Source: JBNKHG01 sp050290225 (GTDB taxonomy: Bacteria; Pseudomonadota; Gammaproteobacteria; Pseudomonadales; Cellvibrionaceae). Taken from it: 64,000 nt of DNA. The DNA lies in NCBI GenBank assembly GCA_050290225.1, contig JBNKHG010000024.1, positions 1 through 64,000 of the forward strand, read 5' to 3'. The position numbers were made by a program, and so were the translations under genes. The first letter of the stretch is position 1, and each line of letters opens with the position of its first letter. Below the pieces are notes generated by a model. It saw only the letters and a program-made list of their open reading frames with translations. It searched no databases and was not told the DNA's origin. Shown one piece after another: positions 1 to 7,115 of the stretch.

Positions 1-103
1 GTATGCGCCAAACTTTTAAAGTCTCTCATAGGTATATCCTCTATGTTTCTTGGTCGAAACTTAAGGATACAAGACCATAGCATCGGTCAAACCTATTCGA
101 GTC

Positions 104-126
104 CCCCCGGCGCAGCCGGGGGTTTA
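104..126 (+). terminator. Terminator-like GC hairpin before the VOC gene
   Basis: Arms CCCCCGGC (104-111) and GCCGGGGG (115-122) pair perfectly around a GCA loop and are followed by TTTA. It probably ends a transcript entering from the left edge. Bases 1-103 show no recognisable gene: an open frame through 1-138 runs across the hairpin and has no start. Confidence 0.5.
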
Positions 127-140
127 CCTAATGATTAATT

Positions 141-497
141 ATGAAAATGAACTATTTTGTATTCGGTACTAATGATAGGGAGAAGGCCACCGGATTTTAT
201 GATGCTCTCTTCGAGGGAAGTGGAGTCAATAAAGTCCACTCCGAAGGCCGTATGACAGTCTGGGCAAGTGCCGAGTTTATGTTTGGCATAGCGGAACCGT
301 TCGATGGAAATGCGGCAACCAATGGAAACGGTACAATGCTAGGTTTAAATTTGGATTCCTCAGACGAAGTGGCTCGATTATATAAAAAGGCTATAGAGTT
401 GGGAGGTGTTAGTGAAGGCGAGCCAGGGATCAGATCGGGTAGATATTCTGCTTACGTCCGGGATTTAGATAGAAACAAAATATGTTTATTCGAGTAG
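141..497 (+). CDS. VOC (glyoxalase/bleomycin-resistance fold) family protein
   Basis: A 118-residue single-domain protein of the vicinal-oxygen-chelate superfamily. The N-terminal MNYFVFGTNDREKATGFYDA segment is the usual first strand and helix (substrate-side 'N-D-x-x-x-A-x-x-F-Y'), and the C-terminal SAYVRDLDRNKICLFE is the usual last strand pair, with the metal-ligand Glu in CLFE. Family members isomerise or cleave small molecules or bind antibiotics; the substrate cannot be told from sequence. Length is normal for the family. The gene stands alone, with a hairpin upstream and a long perfect dyad downstream. The ATG is the first in frame and lacks a strong Shine-Dalgarno. The family is secure, the function unknown. 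Confidence 0.8.
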   Translation: MKMNYFVFGTNDREKATGFYDALFEGSGVNKVHSEGRMTVWASAEFMFGIAEPFDGNAATNGNGTMLGLNLDSSDEVARLYKKAIELGGVSEGEPGIRSGRYSAYVRDLDRNKICLFE

Positions 498-532
498 AAA
501 TGTTTGCCAAAGTACTGTTGCGGGCGCGCTAC

Positions 533-555
533 GCACACCGCAAATTGCGGTGTGC
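533..555. repeat. Perfect 11-bp inverted repeat
   Basis: GCACACCGCAA (533-543) and TTGCGGTGTGC (545-555) are exact reverse complements separated by one base. It lies between the convergent ends of the VOC gene and the thioesterase. No T-run follows, so it may act as a bidirectional terminator, or be a protein-binding dyad or a remnant of a mobile element. Confidence 0.6.
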
Positions 556-587
556 AGTCTGTCCGCTCCGGGCAATTTGCTTTGTCA

Positions 588-1160
588 TCAGCGCGAACGC
601 AATTGACAGTTATCTTCGCTCAGCTTTTTCACTTCCTCCTCAAGATTCAGTTTGTCCCTTGCCTGCGCCATATCCCGCTGATGGGTGCGCTTGAACTGCT
701 TGCGTAATTTCCCTTCGATAAAACGACGAATCTCAATGTCATCTTCGAGAATCAGACCGGGTACAGGGACCGGTTTTCGGGTCTGTTCATCCAGGGCAAC
801 CATGGTGAAATAGGAGGTGTTGGTGTGACTTTCAGCGCCTTGTTTAAAATCTTCAGAAACCACTTTGATGCCGACTTCCATCGAGGATCTGCCGACATAG
901 TTGACGGAGGCATAGAGTGTTAACAAGTCCCCCACATCCACAGCATTGAGGAAATCAACCGAGTCCACTGAAGCGGTTACGCAATACCCCCTGGAGTGGG
1001 ATGCCGCGCAGGTATAGGCAATTTTATCCATCAGTGACAATATAACACCGCCATGAACCTTGCCGCCGAAGTTTGCATAGGAGGGTACCATCAGCTCTTT
1101 GAGTACAGTTTGAGAAGACTTGACGGTTCTGAATTGGACCCCAGTGTTTGAATCGTTCAC
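588..1160 (-). CDS. Acyl-CoA thioesterase, hotdog fold (YciA/BACH type)
   Basis: A 190-residue hotdog thioesterase predicted to hydrolyse acyl-CoA to free acid and CoA in the cytoplasm. Residues 25-60 carry the family signature: N-F-G-G-x-V-H-G-G, then the LMDKIAYTCAASHS helix, where Asp is the catalytic residue in YciA-like enzymes. The strands TASVDSVDFLNAVDVGDLL and YVGRSSMEVGIKV follow. The last 45 residues are a charged helix (KLRKQFKRTHQRDMAQARDK), probably for oligomerisation. Translation most likely starts at a GTG at 1158-1160, preceded by AAGGTG. The gene is transcribed leftwards and is convergent with the VOC gene. Family assignment is firm; acyl-chain preference is unknown. Confidence 0.88.
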   Translation of the reverse strand: MNDSNTGVQFRTVKSSQTVLKELMVPSYANFGGKVHGGVILSLMDKIAYTCAASHSRGYCVTASVDSVDFLNAVDVGDLLTLYASVNYVGRSSMEVGIKVVSEDFKQGAESHTNTSYFTMVALDEQTRKPVPVPGLILEDDIEIRRFIEGKLRKQFKRTHQRDMAQARDKLNLEEEVKKLSEDNCQLRSR

Positions 1161-1333
1161 TTTTTCACCTTAGACTGCTGGCTTGGCTGGTTCAATTATA
1201 GCCTCATATCCTGACGGCGGAATATCGGAACAAATGGCATTCTTGTCGGTTACATTTCACCGGCAAGGCTCTGCCAAAACGCGGACGGATTCAAGGGTTT
1301 GTTATGGAGCTTTCCATTCCACATTGTTGGAAT

Positions 1334-1726
1334 TTATTTGGCAAACTTTATCGTGGCGGCAGTAGCAATGCCCCACACCCAGTTGAAAAATAAAACAAAT
1401 AGGGGTGTCAGTAACCCAAGTTCTACGCCGGCCACGCCTTTACCCGCCTTTAGTGGGAAAATCACAAACAATTGAACCACAGAGGGAAATAAACTCAGAA
1501 TGGCGCCTTTCAGAAACAACTTTGATTGCAACATCGGAAGGATGAACAGCAACCCCCAGAGGCCACCCCATACGATTCTGGGGTACAGCCATCCCGGGGT
1601 TAAGGCAGGTGCAATGGAAACGCCGAACGTCGAAGTGATGCCCAATTGGCCAAACTGCCACACGGCGATACTGTTTGCCAATGCCCCCAGACAGCCAGCT
1701 GAGAAGAACACCAATAGCTTTTTCAT
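1334..1726 (-). CDS. Small conserved integral membrane protein
   Basis: A 130-residue protein I cannot place in a named family. It has four hydrophobic segments at about residues 3-25, 48-70, 73-95 and 103-127, joined by very short loops, and a Lys-rich N-terminus (MKKLL), so it should sit in the inner membrane. It starts at an ATG at 1724-1726. It is monocistronic as far as spacing shows, 173 bp from the thioesterase start. No catalytic motif is visible. Confidence 0.6.
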   Translation of the reverse strand: MKKLLVFFSAGCLGALANSIAVWQFGQLGITSTFGVSIAPALTPGWLYPRIVWGGLWGLLFILPMLQSKLFLKGAILSLFPSVVQLFVIFPLKAGKGVAGVELGLLTPLFVLFFNWVWGIATAATIKFAK

Positions 1727-1884
1727 TATTTATCCCTGGTGATTGTAATTAAGTGAATTGCCTGACAAGCGAATATTCACGCCAATGCGTAGAGGTCACA
1801 TGGGGGCCCAGTAGTGCCAAATGCAGACAGTTATTCCGATTTAAATGGGCGGCACGATCTGGTTCCCAGTGGGAGGAGAGCGCC

Positions 1885-2271
1885 TCATCTGGAAACTTCA
1901 TCGATCAGGTGATCAAAAGCATCCCTATCCTTTAATTTTAAGTCCATTAAATCGGATCTTAGTTGCTTGGACAGGGTTGCGGAATGTTTAGTTTTTATGA
2001 CCTCGATCTCCTTGGCCAGTGCTTCCAACGATTTAACGGCATCACCTTTGTCACCAGCCGCCAGCTCCAGTACGGCCTCGGTTAAAATACCCAACTGACG
2101 ACCGTAGCTGGCGACATTGGATACCACTTCAGATTCTACCTTTTTATTGCCCGCAAAGTTGAATTCAAACTGAGGGGACCACCAGCTTGTGACGGGTGAT
2201 ATATCTTGAATCACATCGCCGCTCCACGGAGATTTAAACAGGCTTAGCCAGGGATTTATCCAGGGGTTCAT
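1885..2271 (-). CDS. Small helical protein, unknown function
   Basis: 128 residues, soluble, with an unusual Trp/Pro-rich N-terminus (NPWINPWLSLF and TSWWSPQFEF). Amphipathic helices follow: SEVVSNVASYGRQLGILTEAVLELA and a charged stretch to the end. The SYGRQLG...LTEAVLELA pattern is reminiscent of phasins (polyhydroxyalkanoate granule proteins), but the match is too loose for a call. AGGAG lies about 11 bases before the ATG. A 16-bp tandem repeat sits just upstream. Expressed as its own unit or with the RDD gene behind it. Confidence 0.5.
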   Translation of the reverse strand: MNPWINPWLSLFKSPWSGDVIQDISPVTSWWSPQFEFNFAGNKKVESEVVSNVASYGRQLGILTEAVLELAAGDKGDAVKSLEALAKEIEVIKTKHSATLSKQLRSDLMDLKLKDRDAFDHLIDEVSR

Positions 2272-2289
2272 GGTGTGTCGTTCTCCTTT

Positions 2290-2336
2290 GGTTTTCCCTA
2301 TTTGGGGTTTTCCCTATTTGGGGTTTTCCGCATTTG
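2290..2336. repeat. 16-bp tandem repeat, three copies
   Basis: GGTTTTCCCTATTTGG occurs at 2290-2305 and 2306-2321, and a degenerate third copy (GGTTTTCCGCATTTG) at 2322-2336. It lies between the RDD gene and the start of the gene at 1885-2271, in the leader of the latter. Confidence 0.85.
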
Positions 2337-2385
2337 TAACGTCCGCCTTAACCGGCGAAATAACGCTTTCGAGTTTACGGCCTTG

Positions 2386-2853
2386 TTAACCGTCAAACGA
2401 TACGGGCTCCAACGCATGTTTCCTTGGCCGAACAACAACGGTTCCCGCCAGTTTATCGTGCCATCCCTGCTTGCGCTTGTCGAACGCCACCCATATAAAT
2501 CCGAGGAAAAGCGGAAAAATCGAGACATAATAGGCGAAATAACGCCCGATAAGTTGGCCGGTGCTGGGCGCTTTGCCGGTTTTAGCGTCAACAATTTTAG
2601 CAGATATAGCCATTTTGCCCGGTGTGGCCTGTCTTGCGATCCAAAAAAGAATGACGGCGACAGCGGGAAAAACCCATGACAACAAGAAGTCCATGGGCCC
2701 CTGTATGAACTTTTCGCTGCTCCAGTAGGATTCACCGTAAAGTGCCGATAGGAGCGGCCAAATAATGACGCCGATCAACACCGTATCAATGAGTGAGGCT
2801 AGAACGCGTAGCCAGAAACCAACGTATTCCAGTTCTTCGGATTCCATAGCCAT
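2386..2853 (-). CDS. RDD family membrane protein
   Basis: 155 residues. The family's namesake Arg/Asp residues are visible as GFWLRVLASLIDT (residues 12-24). Three hydrophobic segments follow at about 22-40, 58-74 and 105-125, as does the conserved ATPGKMAISAKIVDAKTG block and a C-terminal KQGWHDKLAGTVVV, which is diagnostic of RDD proteins. Some family members have been proposed to be Na+/H+ antiporters; most are uncharacterised. It is transcribed leftwards, about 75 bp from the DoxX-like gene upstream, and may share its transcript. Start is the first ATG (2851-2853); a second in-frame ATG two codons later is possible. Confidence 0.85.
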   Translation of the reverse strand: MAMESEELEYVGFWLRVLASLIDTVLIGVIIWPLLSALYGESYWSSEKFIQGPMDFLLSWVFPAVAVILFWIARQATPGKMAISAKIVDAKTGKAPSTGQLIGRYFAYYVSIFPLFLGFIWVAFDKRKQGWHDKLAGTVVVRPRKHALEPVSFDG

Positions 2854-2927
2854 GCCCTCGAACCCTTTTTGGGGTACTGGATGCTAATCGGATCCTTTGG
2901 CCCGCATAGCATTATTTGTGCCCTCAA

Positions 2928-3332
2928 TCAATGGACACTCCATTTCAGGTCTAGCTCACGCAGCAGGAATAATGCAAGACAGGCTGCCAACATAGGCCAG
3001 GCGGCAAAAAATAATAAGTTTGGGCCATCGAAAGGTGCCATATACTGCTTGTACGATGACAGCGTCGATACCGTGTGAAACAACAGAACTGCGCCATAGG
3101 TGTATTTCTTCTTAATGCCTACAAGGAACATTAGCAAAATAACCATTTCCAGAGCGCCTATCGCATATATGACATAAACGTCCAGGCCAGGGAGGTAATA
3201 GAACGACTCGTACACCCTGGCCGCATGTTCGGGGTTTATGAATTTATCGATTGTCCACATGAACATGACTATAAAAACGGACAGTCTAAGAAGTAGTAGT
3301 GATAATTGTAAATTTTTATCTTTGCCTGACAT
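2928..3332 (-). CDS. DoxX-like membrane protein
   Basis: 134 residues with four transmembrane helices at about 10-28, 50-70, 75-92 and 104-122. The helix pattern with LLRLSVFIVMFMWTIDKFINPEH near the N-terminus matches the DoxX/SURF4-like superfamily, whose members are quinone- or redox-linked inner-membrane proteins. I chose the ATG at 3330-3332 because GGAGTT lies 5-10 bases upstream. An in-frame ATG four codons further out (3344) would overlap that ribosome-binding site. Partner and substrate are unknown. Confidence 0.65.
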   Translation of the reverse strand: MSGKDKNLQLSLLLLRLSVFIVMFMWTIDKFINPEHAARVYESFYYLPGLDVYVIYAIGALEMVILLMFLVGIKKKYTYGAVLLFHTVSTLSSYKQYMAPFDGPNLLFFAAWPMLAACLALFLLRELDLKWSVH

Positions 3333-3410
3333 GATTAACTCCATTAAGAGAGAGCGTGAATCTCAAGGTCGGGCATTGCCTTCGCGGCGAATACAGTCAC
3401 TTTGGGTGGA

Positions 3411-3698
3411 TTATTTCTCCGCCCCGTCTATCAGCCCGACTCGCAGATCATTTGCCTCATATATTACTCTTTCGTTGTGTATCACAATACCGTCAGCGAT
3501 GCCAATTGGCATTGGTCGGGTGATTATACGCTTGATATTCAATCGATATCGAATCGAGCCTGAATCCGGATGCACTTGTCCACTGAATTTTACCTTTTTA
3601 ACACCAGGCGCTCTGCCTTTTTCCTTAAATGCAACGGCTTGGTCCTGATATTCCTGCAGGAATTCAATGATGACTTGATGGCCAGGCTGTATTTGATT
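3411..3698 (-). pseudogene. fabA: fabA-like gene fragment (3-hydroxydecanoyl-ACP dehydratase, C-terminal part)
   Basis: Reading leftwards, an open stretch of 95 codons with no start ends in TAA at 3411-3413. Its translation contains EKGRAPGVKKVKFSGQV, then SIRYRLNIKRIITRP, then GIADGIVIHNERVIYEANDL and RVGLIDG. These line up in order with the C-terminal half of E. coli FabA ([56 protein letters not shown]). The N-terminal half, with the catalytic His (FFGCHF) and Asp, is absent. A stop codon (3699-3701) sits upstream, where similarity also fades. I read this as a 5'-truncated remnant of a FabA-family gene. Confidence 0.75.
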
Positions 3699-3712
3699 TT
3701 AACGAAAGAAAT

Positions 3713-3731
3713 CTCGGGGGCTTGCCCCGAG
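3713..3731. terminator. Hairpin between fabA remnant and lipoprotein gene
   Basis: CTCGGGG and CCCCGAG pair around GCTTG. It lies about 100 bp past the stop of the leftward lipoprotein gene and could end that transcript, though there is no T-run. Nothing else is visible in 3699-3834. Confidence 0.3.
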
Positions 3732-3834
3732 TTCCTGCGAGTTCGAATACTACGGTTGAGCGAAGGCCAATCAAATTGGCATGAAGCTCGATCATTTGCG
3801 GCCAGCTAGTCTATTTGAAGGAATTTTGTACCAA

Positions 3835-5229
3835 TCATTCTTTATCAGGTAACGTTTGCCAGGTTATTCCACGGTCGCGCGACAGCAGCTGTTTGTTTCC
3901 ACCACACGACACCAGCAAACTCTGTGGGTCGGGGCCGGCTGCCATGGTTGAACACTTGCTGAGCGGTAACTTGATAGTGCGCCACTGACCATCTTTTTGC
4001 CGCCGATAGACCGAGGAGGCGGAGATCAAATTCCACTCCGGTCCAATAAAGAGATTGTCGCCGAGCATTACCAGGTTGTGGCCACCGTCAAAGCCGTCTG
4101 GTAATGGCAGTGTGCGCGTATTGCCGCTGTTGATATCGGTAAAGGTGAGAAGATATTTATTGCCGTCGTAATAGGTAAAAAAGCCCTCCGGCGTGTCCGC
4201 AAATTGATATGTTGCGAACAGCAGCCCGCTTTTGACTCCTTTCTCGGTATGCACTTGCCAATCGGCGTCATCGTTGGGGCGTGAATAAAATTCGTAGTTA
4301 AAGCCTCCCACCGCCAAACCTTCTTTACCAAACAGCTTAACGGTATAGGGATTTAGATCCGCCGGTAAATTGAGATCGGTAGGGCGTCCGTTGTGGTAGT
4401 ACTGCAGGCGTCGTTCAAAATCGTCATCGGTCCATCGGGTGAGCACAATACAGGCGTAACGGTCAAGGGATTCCGCATCGCAGCGCGTCACATACTGCAA
4501 GGTATCGAGCGGCAGTGGTGTGTATTTGATCGGTTTTCCGTTGGCATTTGTCACTACTTCTCCGGCAGTACCCAGGTCCGAGCTGATCATAAACGCCGCA
4601 TTGGCGTAATCGGGGTTGATAAAGTTCGGATCGGGCTGCACCCCATTGTAGGCGATTAGCTGCTGGAGCAGCGCGAGTTTTTTGGCATCCAAATATCCGT
4701 AGGCACTCGGATAAATCGTTTTGTCGGCCAACGCGCTGTACACGTCGCCGTGATAGCGGCGCAGGTAGGTTTCGATAAACCGCGAATTGTCGATGTGGAG
4801 GATGTTATAGCGATCAGGATCGCTTGTCTGGTGAAGCATCCGGTTGCTGACAAAATACATCGCGCCGAGACTGGTGATTTTGCCGGCCTTGATTGTCACC
4901 TTTTTTTGCATCGGGTAGGAACTGGATGATGTCGCAGACACTCCCATTGGCGCGTAATAGGAGCCCGAACTGCTTTTATTGGCGCGCTGAAGGGTATGCT
5001 CCCCAGGGGGAAGTGCGACCACAAAGGATCCCGCGTGATACCGTACGTTGTAGGGGTTGTCGTCAATAATCAGGGTGTAGCCACCGCTCGGCCCGGCGCC
5101 GCCGGCGAAAGTTCCCACCAACAAGCCGCTAGTAGACACGTCCTGGGGGCTAACCAGATGTTCCTGAATGCCCGCACAGCCGGATAGCAACATTTCCATC
5201 AATATCGCTAATAGCGCCATTTCTCGCAT
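3835..5229 (-). CDS. Lipoprotein with PEGA-like and Asp-box (BNR) regions
   Basis: 464 residues from the ATG at 5227-5229, chosen because AGGAGGG lies six bases before it; an ATG 12 codons further upstream has no such site. A signal peptide ends in a lipobox LLSGC, so Cys18 should be lipidated and the protein anchored in the inner or outer membrane. The region at about 40-90 (YTLIIDDNPYNVRYHAGSFV, then LPPGEH) resembles PEGA/DUF2846-type beta domains. The C-terminal third is beta-rich and ends with an Asp-box, SRDRGITW, as in sialidase or photosystem-assembly beta-propellers. No sialidase catalytic set is apparent. The function is probably binding rather than catalysis; the role is unknown. 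Confidence 0.65.
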   Translation of the reverse strand: MREMALLAILMEMLLSGCAGIQEHLVSPQDVSTSGLLVGTFAGGAGPSGGYTLIIDDNPYNVRYHAGSFVVALPPGEHTLQRANKSSSGSYYAPMGVSATSSSSYPMQKKVTIKAGKITSLGAMYFVSNRMLHQTSDPDRYNILHIDNSRFIETYLRRYHGDVYSALADKTIYPSAYGYLDAKKLALLQQLIAYNGVQPDPNFINPDYANAAFMISSDLGTAGEVVTNANGKPIKYTPLPLDTLQYVTRCDAESLDRYACIVLTRWTDDDFERRLQYYHNGRPTDLNLPADLNPYTVKLFGKEGLAVGGFNYEFYSRPNDDADWQVHTEKGVKSGLLFATYQFADTPEGFFTYYDGNKYLLTFTDINSGNTRTLPLPDGFDGGHNLVMLGDNLFIGPEWNLISASSVYRRQKDGQWRTIKLPLSKCSTMAAGPDPQSLLVSCGGNKQLLSRDRGITWQTLPDKE

Positions 5230-5713
5230 AGATAACCCTCCTATGGTCATTTGATCCAACAACATCGGCGGAGACCGAATTATGGGAAAGGGTCGAATTT
5301 TACAGCAAAGGAAGGAAAAAGAACCATGGCGAAGTTGCTGTTGGTTTCCCTGCGGAGTGTAGAAGCGGGTAGCGAATTCCCGTTAGATAAAGACCTGAAC
5401 CGCCATGGTCGTGGATAGAGGAAGAATCAAAGTCGGTAGGCGATTCGACTCCCATGCAGGCGTGTGAGAACGAGGAAGGCGTTGTTGAAATATTTTGGAA
5501 CTGCTATGGCTTAACGGCCGTTACCAGTAATTTCCGGTAACGAGGTGACAATATTGTGTTATGTAGGTTCTGTTGTCAGCTTGTCGTGAGTCTGGCTCGC
5601 ACGCAGATGACTAAGCGTTGGTTGATTTTGAAAAAAAGAGAGACTCAGAGACCATGGCTTAAAGCTGGTTGGCCAGGGTAGGTTAAAGGCTTCAAAGTAA
5701 ATGTGGATAATGA
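5230..5713. other. Intergenic region without a recognisable gene
   Basis: 484 bp. It holds the ribosome-binding site of the lipoprotein gene at its left edge and a small dyad, CGTTACC (5519-5525) with GGTAACG (5536-5542). A 30-codon ORF from the ATG at about 5325 has no support. No terminator with a T-run follows the EAL gene that ends at 5714. Confidence 0.5.
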
Positions 5714-6802
5714 TTACCGTCCCAATTTCTCAGCACTCACCGGCTTTCCAAAGTAATAGCCCTGAATCAGGTCAAAGCCAATGGATTTGACAAAGTTGGC
5801 TTCGCCCTCATGGCTTACACCTTCGGCCAGCGCCTTCACCCCCATGTGGTGGACCATGCTTACGAGTATCTTCAGCATTCTCTGGCGTTGCGCGTTGGCC
5901 CTGTCGATATCGCGAATCAACTCGATATCGAACTTCACGATTTCGGGCGGGGCACCGGACAGCTCCACCAATCTCGCTTGTCCGGCCCCGAAATCGTCAT
6001 AGGCAATACCGACTTGCAGTTTTTCAAGCTCATCCGACAGGCTTTGCAGCGACTGCAAATTGGTGATCGCCTGCTCGTGAATCTCCAGCACGACTCGGAA
6101 GGCGTCGTCCCTGGTTCGGGCACGCTCCATGGTCTCGATAAGGCGCTTGGGATTCTCAACCTCCCTGGGGTGTATGTTCACCAGAATAAATTTGTCGAGA
6201 CGGTTTTCAGTGGCGACTCGCAAGCCGGTGGCGCGGAATAGTTCACTCAGCTCGATTTCCAACCCGATACTTTCGGCAATTCGGAATAATTCAGCCGGGC
6301 TTTTCGGCAGGGCTGTGTGATCGCCACGACCCAGAATTTCATACCCGACCACACGCTCGTGGTTATCGACAACCGGTTGGAACACCACGTTAATTAACTT
6401 CTGATCGATCAGCTCCTTCAGCTCGTTGGCGCCAAGGGGAATGCGACTTGATCGTCCGGCTTGCATCAACAGGGTTTCTTCACACGCGCCGTTATCGGAA
6501 ACCCCTGTGTCATTCAGCCGGGATTCGATATGTGCAAAGTGGATAACATCGTTCCCCACTATGGGAGTAGCACAGGTAATTTTTCTGTCATTGACATAGG
6601 TGCCGTTGGTCGAGCCCAGATCGCGAAGAAACAGCTGGTCGTCGGTTTGAAAAATCTCGGCATGCCGGCGCGACACGTCTTTTTCGTAAATGGTTAGATC
6701 AGCCTCGTCACCACGACCGATAGAGAAGGGAAATGCTTCAATCGGCACAGCCCTTAACGTATTGCTCTGGTCAAAGTAGCCCTCCAGTAACCACCGCGTC
6801 AT
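5714..6802 (-). CDS. FHA-EAL protein: phosphopeptide-binding domain fused to c-di-GMP phosphodiesterase
   Basis: 362 residues. An FHA domain at about 24-95 shows SIGRG, VSRRHAEI and DLGSTNGTYVN, the phosphothreonine-binding loops. An EAL domain at about 127-360 follows. Expected catalytic features are present: E-I-L in place of E-A-L (GYEILGRG), the metal-binding Asn (LVNIHP), LEIHE, the tandem Asp in YDDFGAG, the Lys in IVKFD, and the AEGV and QGYYFGKP ends. The enzyme should hydrolyse c-di-GMP to pGpG, with activity or location set by binding to a phosphorylated partner. No transmembrane segment is seen. It is monocistronic, facing away from topB. A Ser/Thr kinase partner is not in this window, though a PP2C phosphatase and another FHA protein are (28.2-30.3 kb). 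Confidence 0.88.
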   Translation of the reverse strand: MTRWLLEGYFDQSNTLRAVPIEAFPFSIGRGDEADLTIYEKDVSRRHAEIFQTDDQLFLRDLGSTNGTYVNDRKITCATPIVGNDVIHFAHIESRLNDTGVSDNGACEETLLMQAGRSSRIPLGANELKELIDQKLINVVFQPVVDNHERVVGYEILGRGDHTALPKSPAELFRIAESIGLEIELSELFRATGLRVATENRLDKFILVNIHPREVENPKRLIETMERARTRDDAFRVVLEIHEQAITNLQSLQSLSDELEKLQVGIAYDDFGAGQARLVELSGAPPEIVKFDIELIRDIDRANAQRQRMLKILVSMVHHMGVKALAEGVSHEGEANFVKSIGFDLIQGYYFGKPVSAEKLGR

Positions 6803-7077
6803 GAGTGCGCACCTCTGCTTTGATTAGAGTCTGCTCGTCAAATAGGCGTTACGCCGTGTTATCTCCGTATCCACATGCCTGCAAAGAGCTTGTCTGTAAC
6901 CAATACCCTCTCTATTAAGTTTAAGATAAAAACAGTTTGATTGCCTTGGCGCCTGTGCGGCTAAAAGGTTGTTTTTCCCGTTGTACTCAGGCGATAAGTT
7001 GGCGGATTTTCTGTTCCAGCTCCCGAAAACGGTTTCCCCTCATTGTTATCCACGGCGATTTCCAGGGACATTACCTA

Positions 7078-7108
7078 TTGACATGTCTGTATGTATATAC
7101 AGTATATT
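7078..7108 (+). promoter_or_regulatory. SOS promoter of topB with LexA box
   Basis: A LexA box of the E. coli type, CTGT-N8-ACAG, is exact at 7087-7102 (CTGTATGTATATACAG). It sits between TTGACA (7078-7083) and TATATT (7103-7108), a 19-bp spacer; AGTATA at 7101-7106 would give 17. With the TATATT reading, transcription would begin within a base or two of the topB ATG at 7116, so the mRNA would be leaderless. Consistent with that, no Shine-Dalgarno precedes the ATG. The box matches those before lexA in this window. Confidence 0.8.
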
Positions 7109-7115
7109 GGCATCC

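Noticed and set aside
1..138. C-terminal end of a gene entering from the left edge
   Set aside because: The frame is open to a TAA at 136-138, but it passes through a terminator-like hairpin and resembles no protein I know.
497..590. Integron attC site between the VOC gene and the thioesterase
   Set aside because: VOC genes are common cassettes and there is a long dyad, but neither GTTRRRY nor RYYYAAC core sites are found at the right places.
3238..3648. 136-codon plus-strand ORF
   Set aside because: It is antisense to the fabA-like remnant and the DoxX-like gene and has no ribosome-binding site.
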